17,070 nt of DNA, from positions 1 to 17,070 of the forward strand of contig CANOBT010000118.1 in NCBI GenBank assembly GCA_947564305.1, given 5' to 3'. This document shows positions 6,217 to 13,013 of the stretch, in pieces. This DNA comes from an uncultured Lachnospiraceae bacterium (lineage in GTDB: Bacteria; Bacillota_A; Clostridia; Lachnospirales; Lachnospiraceae). Under the pieces are notes generated by a model, which did not search any database, was not told where the DNA came from, and saw only the letters and a program-made list of their open reading frames with translations. Each line of letters opens with the position of its first letter. Positions within the stretch are counted from its first letter, which is position 1. Both the position numbers and the translations under genes were made by a program.

Positions 6217-8322
6217 TTACACTTCTTGTCTGAGAATGACGCGGGAAGCATGTGCCCCGCCCAAATGGATATTGTTCCTTGCGCGTTTCATCTCCACGCT
6301 GTTGAATCCGTCCCGGAGATTCCGGTTTGGGAAAATAAAGTTCTTTGCTCCGGAGGTAATGGTAACCCTTAAGCAATGCCCCTTCCTGAACGTGTGGGAT
6401 AACTTTGTAGTACGAATCTTCACCGGATAGATTACCCCGGGTTCCATATAATCCGGTCTGGTAAATTGATTCCGATACCGGACGCTGATTACGCCGTCGG
6501 CCAGTTTCATGGAACGTCCGTTTTCATCCACATCCGTGATCCTTACCATCAGGTCGGTATCCTCACAATCTGAGGAAATGTAAATCTCTGCGGTGGCGTC
6601 TCCTGTGACCGTCAGGTCTTCCGTAAGACATTCCGTAGAATAACAGAGCACATCAGCCCGCTTTTCTTCTTCCGTATAATCTTCCGGTACTTCCAGTTCG
6701 TTTTCAGACAGATCAATGATATGCATGGCCGGATCTTCCGGGTTGTACACGTAAGTGTTCATTCCTTCCGTGTCAGATTTTTCTGTGGTCAGCCGGTCTC
6801 CATCCAGATAAAGCACCAACTCTTCTGTCTCCGGTACGGGCCAGTTATCCGCGTATTTCCACACATTGCTCCCCATCGTGTAATATTCCACCCTGGGAGT
6901 CTTTTCAATCCCGTTATCTACACCATTTACATAATGTTCCAGCCACGCGAAACACATCAGATCCATATCATAACGCAAAGCATTATTTCCCAGAGCAAAT
7001 CCGTGAATGTCATAATTGGCATTGCCGCTGTGCATCCAGGGGCCGAGAATGACTTTCTTCTCATCATAATCCTGATACAGGTCCAGCGCCTCTGTGGTTC
7101 CCATTCCGTTGTCATCAAACCAGCCGGACATGATCAGCGCGGGAACCCGCCGCTTCCCAAACCGGTCTTTCCAACTTCCGCGCTGCCACAGCTCGTCACA
7201 ATCCATATGGGAAATCCATTTGCGCAGGAAAGGCACATCATATCCCAGCGCCTTTGGCGCCAGATCTTCCAGAGGACGGATATCCAGTACCTCATCCCAA
7301 TCATCCCGTACCATCTTTTCCGGCGCCATGCGCTGGCCGGAAACAGCAAATGCCCATGCTAGCATTCCGGAATTGAAGCACCCGCCCCTTCTCGGCACAT
7401 CCACAAAAGGGCTGCCCGAGCAGACGCTGCTGAGCATGGCCTTGAGATGAGGATTCTCACTGGCTGCCGCTGCCCATTGTACATACCCCAGATAAGAGCC
7501 GCCGGTCATGGCGGCATTTCCATTGCTCCAGGGCTGTTCAGCAATCCAGTTGAGCGTATCGTCGCCGTCTTCCACCTCATAATACATGGGCAGCCATTCG
7601 CCTTCACTGTCCTCCCGGCCCCGGACATCCTGGATCACCACCCCGAAGCCTCTCTGGACAAAACGGTAATAGGGTTCAACATCTACGCCCTTCCCGTAAG
7701 GCGTGCGGACCAGTACTACCGGGACAGGAGGCTGTGCTTCCGGGGCATGAACCTGGACTCCCGAGACGCAATCCTGTATTTCAGGGACATGAATCTGCAT
7801 TTCGGGGAGATACACATCCGTTGCCAGACGGATTCCGTCCCTCATTGCCACCATGTAAGTGACCGGCCGTTTTACACGGCAGGGAGGAGCAGGATACATT
7901 TCGTTCCATTTTGTCAGAAGCGTCCGGTTCTCGAAGCCCTCCCGCACAAGCAGGACACAGTAATCCCGGCCAGGCCCCGCAAAGGCAATGATCCGTCCGT
8001 TTTCCACAAGCAGATCTTTGGGAAATTTAATCTCACGCTCTACATATTCCGTTTCGCTTTTTTGTTTATAATGTGTTCCATGGGCGGTCAAAAAACATTC
8101 CTTGCCTTCGGCCAGAGCCTGTTCATATTCCTCAATATGAAGAAGTGCGTCAAGGACATCCATTTTTCCAAGGCTGCGGTACCAGCCCTCTTCTGCTGTA
8201 AGCTCTTTTCGTTCCCCATATTCTCCTGTTTCTACAACGAGCGGCTGATGATAAATACGTCCGCCCTCTGTTTCACAGATACCATAGCAGATACCTGATA
8301 AATAAAATCTCCATCGTTCCAT
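6217..8322 (-). CDS. CocE/NonD-family serine hydrolase (X-Pro dipeptidyl-peptidase-like)
   Basis: About 701 residues of alpha/beta hydrolase with the CocE/X-Pro dipeptidyl-peptidase architecture. An N-terminal extension of about 155 residues is unlike anything I recognise. Next comes the catalytic domain: MVAMRDGIRLATDVYLPE, VVLVRTPYGKG, VIQDVRGREDSEG, the nucleophile elbow GGSYLGY (Ser276), SGWFDDNG (acid) and LGPWMHSG (His). It ends with a jelly-roll C-terminal domain (DLTVTGDATAEIYISSD to the end). It should hydrolyse an ester or an amide/peptide bond. No signal peptide is visible. I prefer the ATG at 8322 because GGAG (8335-8332) is 9 bases upstream, although ATGs at 8340, 8337 and 8331 are also in frame. 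A four-unit heptad insertion lies at residues 168-195. The first ATG overlaps the stop of a short upstream ORF. Confidence 0.85.
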   Translation of the reverse strand: MERWRFYLSGICYGICETEGGRIYHQPLVVETGEYGERKELTAEEGWYRSLGKMDVLDALLHIEEYEQALAEGKECFLTAHGTHYKQKSETEYVEREIKFPKDLLVENGRIIAFAGPGRDYCVLLVREGFENRTLLTKWNEMYPAPPCRVKRPVTYMVAMRDGIRLATDVYLPEMQIHVPEIQDCVSGVQVHAPEAQPPVPVVLVRTPYGKGVDVEPYYRFVQRGFGVVIQDVRGREDSEGEWLPMYYEVEDGDDTLNWIAEQPWSNGNAAMTGGSYLGYVQWAAAASENPHLKAMLSSVCSGSPFVDVPRRGGCFNSGMLAWAFAVSGQRMAPEKMVRDDWDEVLDIRPLEDLAPKALGYDVPFLRKWISHMDCDELWQRGSWKDRFGKRRVPALIMSGWFDDNGMGTTEALDLYQDYDEKKVILGPWMHSGNANYDIHGFALGNNALRYDMDLMCFAWLEHYVNGVDNGIEKTPRVEYYTMGSNVWKYADNWPVPETEELVLYLDGDRLTTEKSDTEGMNTYVYNPEDPAMHIIDLSENELEVPEDYTEEEKRADVLCYSTECLTEDLTVTGDATAEIYISSDCEDTDLMVRITDVDENGRSMKLADGVISVRYRNQFTRPDYMEPGVIYPVKIRTTKLSHTFRKGHCLRVTITSGAKNFIFPNRNLRDGFNSVEMKRARNNIHLGGAHASRVILRQEV
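7738..7821 (-). repeat. Four degenerate 21-base tandem repeats inside the CocE-type gene
   Basis: On the plus strand the units begin at 7738, 7759, 7780 and 7801. Three of them share a TTC(N)GGG(N)AT-type core, as in TTCCGGGGCATGAACCTGGA and TTCAGGGACATGAATCTGCA. Translated, they give the heptads TDVYLPE, MQIHVPE, IQDCVSG and VQVHAPE. The first is the normal family strand before the catalytic core, and the other three look like diverged copies of it. Confidence 0.7.
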
Positions 8323-8336
8323 TTTTTTCATCTCCA

Positions 8337-8512
8337 TCATTTGTAACCAATCTGCTTTGCAGATTGATTGCCTGCTTGCCCGCCATCGGCGATAGGGCCT
8401 GTGATTCCAAGTATAACATATTCATAAGGAATTTTAAACAGCCTGGAGAACACCAGATGCAGCAACAGGATTCCTCCAATTACGCAGAAGCAGGACAGGG
8501 TGCTCACCTTCT
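8337..8512 (-). pseudogene. Short membrane-like ORF overlapping the hydrolase start, possible transporter remnant
   Basis: A frame of about 58 codons beginning at GTG (8512-8510) after GGGAGGGAGAAG. It encodes a hydrophobic segment STLSCFCVIGGILLLHLVF, then FKIPYEYVILGITGPIADGG and a basic tail. It looks like one transmembrane helix plus the start of another, as in the end of a larger secondary transporter, but I cannot name the family. Its TGA (8339-8337) overlaps the first ATG of the hydrolase frame as ATGA, an arrangement typical of translational coupling. A stop codon lies immediately upstream of the frame, so any longer ancestor is lost. It could be a true small protein, a decayed transporter end, or a leader for the hydrolase. 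Confidence 0.35.
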
Positions 8513-8963
8513 CCCTCCCGTTCCGCGTCAATCAGAAGATTATTTCACTTTTTAAAACGAAGACCTTGCAGAATTATCAGCTTCCGAATCATATGGAAGA
8601 ATTGGAAATGATGGAGGAATAGAAGATATGCAGGTATGCCCTGTAAAGTGGTATACCTGCACACCTTCATCACATCAGTGACTTACTGTGATACAATATA
8701 GCATACGGCAGGATGGGAACATAGATACGTTCGTCACTATCTCTTCACGACGGCCCCGTCTGCGTCCGTACACCGGTAAGAATCAAGGCTCCCCACCGGC
8801 TGGACAGATGAGAGATTTATTAAAGCAAGATATTATTTTTTTAGCAGAAAGCTTTTCGAGATGCTTCATAAAATCCATTTTGGAAATCTATTGTTGAATA
8901 TAATACAGCATTATATTACTATGTTAAAATGCTGAAACAAAGTCTCAATGTGCCGGAACTTCC
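8341..8963. other. Long mostly non-coding interval between the hydrolase and TetR genes
   Basis: Apart from the short membrane-like ORF (8512-8337), I see no convincing gene in these 620 bases. A plus-strand frame ending at TAG 8620-8622 encodes KTKTLQNYQLPNHMEELEMMEE, which reads like the end of a real protein, but it has no identifiable start or family. It is followed by a hairpin (8630-8660). Further right are an A+T palindrome (8897-8917) and low-complexity sequence. The region looks like accumulated gene debris together with the promoter of the hydrolase gene. Confidence 0.5.
8630..8660. repeat. Inverted repeat hairpin
   Basis: GCAGGTATGCC (8630-8640) and GGTATACCTGC (8650-8660) form an 11-pair stem, with one G-T pair, around a 9-base loop. 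It begins 7 bases after a stop codon (8620-8622). No T run follows on either strand, so it is not a standard terminator; an RNA-stabilising hairpin or a protein-binding site is possible. Confidence 0.5.
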
Positions 8964-9479
8964 TTAAAAATACACTTCCTGCAGCTCGGCAGGCATGGAA
9001 AGAAGCATGTACTCCACCATTTTTTCTATGGGCTCCTTGCATCCAGCCAATATCCAGTTCATAATATACAATTCTGTGCCATAGGAATAGATTTCCGCCA
9101 CCTGCCGGATTCTCTCTGAGAAAGACTTTGTTCCAATATGAAATTTGATCATTGCTGTATTTGACTCATGCCACTTCCGTAGAAATATCTGATAAAACGA
9201 TGTATTGTACAATACTCTGTGATAAAACCACATATCTTCTTTGAAAACAGACAGTAATTCCGTAAGCATTTTCCGGTAATCCCTATCGTGGATATAGTCC
9301 TCCCAGATGCCGGAGACTTTGTTCTCAAAAATGGAAAAAGCAAAATGGTACTTGTCTTCGTAATATTTGTAGAAATTCTGTCGGCTGACATGGATCTGTT
9401 CCGCGAGCATACTTATTGTAATCTTCTGGAAATCGTATTTTTTAAGAAGCGTGCGCAAAGCATTTTCCCACTGATTCAT
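8964..9479 (-). CDS. TetR/AcrR-family transcriptional regulator
   Basis: 171 residues. The N-terminal domain (about 1-48) has the TetR helix-turn-helix: NALRTLLKKYDFQKITISML, then AEQIHVSRQNFYKYYEDKYH, which matches the usual I-A-x-x-A-x-V-S-x-x-x-F-Y-x-Y-F-x-x-K pattern. The C-terminal 120 residues are helical and would bind a small ligand that is not predictable. I chose the ATG at 9479 because AGGAG sits 8 bases upstream and the sequence aligns with the family from its first residues; the frame is open to 9611 but that extension is implausible. The gene diverges from the Cys-rich protein gene at 9727 across an intergenic region with several palindromes, so it probably represses that cassette and itself. 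Confidence 0.88.
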   Translation of the reverse strand: MNQWENALRTLLKKYDFQKITISMLAEQIHVSRQNFYKYYEDKYHFAFSIFENKVSGIWEDYIHDRDYRKMLTELLSVFKEDMWFYHRVLYNTSFYQIFLRKWHESNTAMIKFHIGTKSFSERIRQVAEIYSYGTELYIMNWILAGCKEPIEKMVEYMLLSMPAELQEVYF

Positions 9480-9533
9480 AAGTAAAACTCCTCTGCTGAA
9501 TTTATTTCCGGGCAAAAACAATCTAATAATATT

Positions 9534-9542
9534 ATTATAACA
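9534..9542 (-). promoter_or_regulatory. Extended -10 promoter for the TetR gene
   Basis: On the minus strand TGTTATAAT (complement of 9534-9542) is an extended -10 element with a consensus TATAAT, about 55 bases before the TetR start codon. No strong -35 is visible, as is usual with an extended -10. Confidence 0.5.
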
Positions 9543-9564
9543 CAGGAAATTCATTATCAGAAGA

Positions 9565-9606
9565 TGACGTTTTTTGAAATCGACACGACAAATCAAAAAA
9601 ATGTCA
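9565..9606. promoter_or_regulatory. Long imperfect inverted repeat between the divergent promoters (candidate operator)
   Basis: TGACGTTTTTTGA (9565-9577) and TCAAAAAAATGTCA (9593-9606) are inverted copies that differ by a G/A change and one extra A/T. They are separated by 15 bases that include CGACACGACA. The pair lies between the TetR promoter and the cassette promoter, where a shared regulator site would be expected. Confidence 0.45.
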
Positions 9607-9649
9607 CTCAAATTTCAAAATCTGCATTTCAGCGGTCTGTTTATGCAAC

Positions 9650-9679
9650 TTGTATAGTTTTACTATGAATTATATAATT
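9650..9679 (+). promoter_or_regulatory. Sigma-70-type promoter of the cassette with overlapping palindromes
   Basis: The -35 TTGTAT (9650-9655) and -10 TATAAT (9673-9678) are separated by exactly 17 bases. The spacer holds the inverted repeat ATAGT-TTT-ACTAT (9654-9666), and the -10 is embedded in the palindrome AATTATATAATT (9668-9679). A repressor bound here would block RNA polymerase. The divergent TetR protein is the natural candidate. An AGAAGGAGA ribosome site follows before ATG 9727. Confidence 0.65.
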
Positions 9680-9726
9680 TAATTGGTTAATAATTCAGTA
9701 CAAACTACAAAGAAGGAGAAAAAGCA

Positions 9727-10407
9727 ATGGGAAAAATCACAACATTTACCCCGGATGAAATCAGAGAACTTGAGATGAAGCCGAGCGATCTTGTAAAAGA
9801 GAAAATCGCGGCTACAGGAAACAAGGAAGCGCTAGAGGCTTTTGAGCAGTATGTAGGACTATTCATGGGAGTTCATGACGGCTACCTTCTGCAATGTCAT
9901 GTGGCGGAGTGTGCGCTTTTCAACGAAGTCGGCCCTGATAAATATCAGGAGTATATGTATCAATATTTTTATAACGCTGGCAAACCGATGATAGAAGGGT
10001 ATTGGGATAAGCCGTTTAAAGAACGTTGTATTATTGCGATCAACGCACCTAGAATGTTTCATGACTGTAAGATGAAGATTCTGGGAGAGGATGACAAAAA
10101 ACTATGGTTTGTCATGGACCCATGTGGAGCTGGACAGAAGTTGTGGGAAATGGGATGCTATGCGGAAGGCAGCGGCGGCGCCCTTTGTTCTGCCCATCCG
10201 ATTACATCAGGAATGGATAATTTCCCGGTGTACTGCTGTCATGCACCGTTAGCTGAAATTGCAGCAAATGATATGGGTTCATCCTATATTTACCAGCAAG
10301 ATTATCCTGAGCAGACAGGTCCATGTTCCTGTGTGTTTAACGTATACAAGAACGAAGCAGATATCCCAGATGAATATTATGAACGTATCGGACGTAAAAG
10401 ACCATAA
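9727..10407 (+). CDS. Uncharacterised Cys-rich protein with DPCGxG and YCCH motifs
   Basis: A 226-residue soluble protein with 11 cysteines (57, 62, 101, 114, 133, 144, 154, 170, 171, 200, 202). The conserved-looking core runs VMDPCGAGQKLWEMGCY (129-145), then CSAHP (154-158), VYCCHAPLAE (168-177), and a closing GPCSCVFNVYK (198-208). This layout recalls unnamed proteins sometimes found near aromatic or xenobiotic catabolism genes. More loosely, its end (G-x-x-C-x-F) recalls the 2-amino-thiazoline-4-carboxylate hydrolase family. Neither can be confirmed here. The Cys and His clusters could bind zinc, another metal or an iron-sulfur centre. It is the first gene behind the TetR-flanked promoter, and the flavoprotein gene starts 24 bases after its stop, so the two are cotranscribed. 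Confidence 0.8.
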   Translation: MGKITTFTPDEIRELEMKPSDLVKEKIAATGNKEALEAFEQYVGLFMGVHDGYLLQCHVAECALFNEVGPDKYQEYMYQYFYNAGKPMIEGYWDKPFKERCIIAINAPRMFHDCKMKILGEDDKKLWFVMDPCGAGQKLWEMGCYAEGSGGALCSAHPITSGMDNFPVYCCHAPLAEIAANDMGSSYIYQQDYPEQTGPCSCVFNVYKNEADIPDEYYERIGRKRP

Positions 10408-10431
10408 TAACAGAAAGGAATAGTGAATACG

Positions 10432-11475
10432 ATGAACAGAGTTTGTGAAATACTTGGAATTAAATACCCTATCGTTCAGGGAGTGATGAACTGGCTTACA
10501 AATGCCGAGCTTTGTGCGGCGGTCAGCAATGCAGGAGGTTTGGGGATTCTCGGACCCAACGCCGGGCAGAGAGAAGTAACTCCTGACCCGGTCGAGACAG
10601 GCGAGAGAATGCGTAAAGAAATCCAGAAGGTGAGAACCCTGACAGACAAGCCTTTTGGCGTTGGACTGATTGGTGAGATGGGGAATGATTTTACGGAACA
10701 GATTTTGAAAGTGGTAATCGAGGAGAAAGTACCGGCTGCCCTTGTTAATACGATGGGCGTGGAGGAGGATCTTTTCGGAAATGGAATGAAGACAGAACTG
10801 GGTGTGCCGGAAGAATTGCTTAGGCCATTAAAAGACAATGGCATCAAGGTCATTGTCCGTGCATGGCAGCCTTCCGCTAAAGATGCCATGAGAGTAGAAG
10901 AACAGGGAGCGGATATCTATATCGCGACAGGCTTTGATGAAGGCGGTACGCTTCCGCGCCACGTCATCGGTTCTTTCTCCGTCATTCCGATGATTCGGGA
11001 TGCGATTAAAATGCCGTTGATGCTGGCAGGCGGTGTCTGTGACAGACGCGCTGTAAATGCGGCCTTTGCTCTTGGCGCAGATGGCGTCTATGTGGGCTCT
11101 AGATTTTTGGTTTCAGAGGAAGCTCCGATGGCACAGAACGTTAAAGAACTGATTGTGAATTCCACCGCGGATGAGTTGATTCTTTACCGTGTTGCTCCGG
11201 CATATTACAGGACACTTCCTGTAGCGGTTGCCGACCAGCTGATAGAGAACGATGCGAATCTGACAAAAGCGGAGGCATTTGCGGCAAATGCGGTTGTCAT
11301 GGGCGGCGGATCCGGTGGCCGCGGTATGAGCATGGGAATGCGGGATGGTGATCTTGAACATGGATTTGTGTCTGTGGGAACCGGTATTTCCACGATCCAC
11401 TCTATCCAGCCGATCAAAGACATCGTGGAGGAGATGATGAGTGATTTTGCGAAGGGTACGATCTCCATTGGCTAG
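10432..11475 (+). CDS. Nitronate monooxygenase-like FMN-dependent oxidoreductase
   Basis: 347 residues with the TIM-barrel of the nitronate monooxygenase / 2-nitropropane dioxygenase / FabK superfamily. It opens with ILGIKYPIVQGVMNWLTNAELCAAVSNAGGLGIL. The FMN phosphate-binding part is PLMLAGGVCDRRAVNAAFAL and GADGVYVGSRFL. Where typical members have a GGH-x-G loop with the catalytic His, this protein has EGGTLPRHVIG, so the His (H177) is displaced by four residues. The C-terminus contains a Gly-rich MGGGSGGRGMSMGM stretch. It probably oxidises or reduces a small molecule using FMN, and the exact reaction is unclear. I prefer the ATG at 10432 (AAGGAA 11 bases upstream) to the GTG at 10423, which is only 2 bases from that site. 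Confidence 0.8.
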   Translation: MNRVCEILGIKYPIVQGVMNWLTNAELCAAVSNAGGLGILGPNAGQREVTPDPVETGERMRKEIQKVRTLTDKPFGVGLIGEMGNDFTEQILKVVIEEKVPAALVNTMGVEEDLFGNGMKTELGVPEELLRPLKDNGIKVIVRAWQPSAKDAMRVEEQGADIYIATGFDEGGTLPRHVIGSFSVIPMIRDAIKMPLMLAGGVCDRRAVNAAFALGADGVYVGSRFLVSEEAPMAQNVKELIVNSTADELILYRVAPAYYRTLPVAVADQLIENDANLTKAEAFAANAVVMGGGSGGRGMSMGMRDGDLEHGFVSVGTGISTIHSIQPIKDIVEEMMSDFAKGTISIG

Positions 11476-11542
11476 GGGGCTTGTGCATAAAGTAAATAAT
11501 TGCATCTTTTAAAACAGTCTGAAAAGGCAGAACTGTATTGGG

Positions 11543-11570
11543 CAGGGCGGATGTTTTCCGCCCTGTTTGT
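11543..11570 (+). terminator. G+C-rich hairpin between the flavoprotein and permease genes (attenuator or weak terminator)
   Basis: CAGGGCGGA (11543-11551) and TCCGCCCTG (11557-11565) make a perfect 9-pair stem with a 5-base loop, followed by TTTGTACCTTTTG. The short, interrupted T tract suggests partial termination. Because the downstream permease gene has no obvious promoter of its own, the hairpin probably lowers distal expression rather than ending the operon. Confidence 0.6.
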
Positions 11571-11621
11571 ACCTTTTGCAATATGGTTTCCATCAAATTA
11601 TCTACTGGGAAGGAGAATACT

Positions 11622-12989
11622 ATGGAAGAGAGTGGAAAAAAATTAGGGCTTATCAATCTTTTAGGTTTAGGGCTCGGCAGTGCGATCGGAACCGGTATCT
11701 TTGTGATGCTTGGATATGGAATTGCCTACGCCGGACGTTCTATCTTACTGGTGTGCGCTGTAGGATGTTTCTTTATGTTGCTGGCATACTGGTATGACCT
11801 GGCAATGTCTACGGTATTTGTATTTAAAGGTGGAGATTATGGTATGCGTACCATGCTTTTCACCCCGCTTTTGACCGGAGTTGCCGCATGGTTTACCATC
11901 ATTCAGGCATTTGCACTGTCAAGCCACTCGATTGCAATCACGCAATATGCCGCCATGGCTTTCCCATGGGTGGGGGATCATTCCCGTTTGGTTGCGTTTT
12001 GTGTGCTGACCGCAGCATTTCTTTGTACGATCAAAGGTTCTGGATTTATTACACGTATTCAAAATGCGGTGACGGCGCTTTTGATTCTTGCATTGATTTT
12101 ATTTGTCGCGTTTGGTATTGGCAAAGTAAATCCGGCTGAGTTTTTCTCTAACGCGGACGGAGGTTTTTTCAGGGGAGGTTTCAGCGGATTTATCGGAGCC
12201 ATTTCCATCATGGCATTTGCATGTATGGGAACAACCGCTCTGGTTTCCATGGCTGCGGTGACCAAAGAACCAAAACAAAAGATTCCTTTGGCAATGCTCA
12301 TTGTAACAGCCGTCCTGGCAGCAATCTACGCAGTCATGGCTTATGTAGCGGCTGGTGTGCTGCCTTATGACCAGGTGGCAGGCGTCAATCTAAGTGTGAC
12401 TGCTGAAGCAATCATGCCATATGCGCCCTACATGTTCTTTGTATGCGGCGGCGGTATCTGCGCGATTGGTTCTACCCTTTTAAGTACCATCGCAATCTTT
12501 CGTTATCCCATGCAGCAGATTGCGGAGGACGGATGGCTCCCGCCGGTTTTCCAGAAGGCGACAGGCTCCGGCTATCCATGGGTCTCCTATCTGGTGCTTT
12601 ATATTGTCAGCGCGTTTCCTGTTATTTCAGGTATGAGCATTGAGACCATCGTATCGGATATCATGATCCCAACCATGCTGATGAATCTTTATATGAATTT
12701 GAAATGCGTGGTTATACCAAAGAAATATTCGGAGCAGTGGGAAAAGCGTTCAATCAGAATGCCGGTATGGTTCTGGAATTTCTGCAGTGTGCTTGGGGCT
12801 GTCTGCGCGTTGGTCGTAGTATACAATCTGTTTACCGGCCTTGCGGCAAAAGACGCAGTTATCTGTGTTATTATTGTTGTCGTGCTTATAGTCCTTTCCG
12901 AGATCCGGCTTAAACAGGGAGCGGTGAAAGCGGAAGACTTAGAAGCGCTGCGGCAGAAAACAATCAAAGAAGCTCTGTTAGAAGACTAG
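11622..12989 (+). CDS. APC-superfamily amino acid permease
   Basis: A 455-residue integral membrane protein with about 12 hydrophobic segments. The first carries the APC signature INLLGLGLGSAIGTGIFVML (11-30), whose unwound G-S-A-I-G-T-G stretch binds the amino-acid backbone in this superfamily. TM segments continue through LLVCAVGCFFMLLAYWYDLA, GFIGAISIMAFACMGTTALV, LIVTAVLAAIYAVMAYVAAG and a late AVICVIIVVVLIVLSEI, and the tail is charged and cytoplasmic. It should take up an amino acid or related zwitterion by proton or sodium symport, or by exchange. Its place directly before a C-S lyase suggests a sulfur-containing or otherwise beta-substituted amino acid. The start is ATG 11622, with GGAAGGAG 7 bases upstream. 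Confidence 0.88.
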   Translation: MEESGKKLGLINLLGLGLGSAIGTGIFVMLGYGIAYAGRSILLVCAVGCFFMLLAYWYDLAMSTVFVFKGGDYGMRTMLFTPLLTGVAAWFTIIQAFALSSHSIAITQYAAMAFPWVGDHSRLVAFCVLTAAFLCTIKGSGFITRIQNAVTALLILALILFVAFGIGKVNPAEFFSNADGGFFRGGFSGFIGAISIMAFACMGTTALVSMAAVTKEPKQKIPLAMLIVTAVLAAIYAVMAYVAAGVLPYDQVAGVNLSVTAEAIMPYAPYMFFVCGGGICAIGSTLLSTIAIFRYPMQQIAEDGWLPPVFQKATGSGYPWVSYLVLYIVSAFPVISGMSIETIVSDIMIPTMLMNLYMNLKCVVIPKKYSEQWEKRSIRMPVWFWNFCSVLGAVCALVVVYNLFTGLAAKDAVICVIIVVVLIVLSEIRLKQGAVKAEDLEALRQKTIKEALLED

Positions 12990-13013
12990 AAACAAGAAAG
13001 TTGAGGTATGATT

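Noticed and set aside
6721..8298. Long plus-strand open frames (about 213 and 283 codons) opposite the hydrolase gene
   Set aside because: They are antisense to a gene with clear catalytic motifs, lack ribosome sites and have compositions unlike real proteins.
8688..8897. A 69-codon plus-strand frame
   Set aside because: No ribosome site, unlikely composition and no recognisable domain; it appears to be chance.
9480..9611. A 44-residue N-terminal extension of the TetR protein
   Set aside because: The strong AGGAG site and the family alignment favour ATG 9479, and the extension would cover the divergent promoter and operators.
9727..10407. Firm assignment as 2-amino-thiazoline-4-carboxylate hydrolase
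   Set aside because: Only the ending and the general Cys content fit. The DPCGxG and YCCH motifs are not accounted for, so I left it uncharacterised.
10432..11475. FabK enoyl-ACP reductase or a bile-acid (Bai) flavoenzyme
   Set aside because: No fatty-acid or bai genes are nearby, the active-site loop differs from FabK, and Bai enzymes belong to other flavoprotein families.
11113..11505. A 130-codon minus-strand frame opposite the flavoprotein gene
   Set aside because: It is antisense to a clear NMO-type gene and rich in His, Arg and Ser, as expected of a shadow frame.
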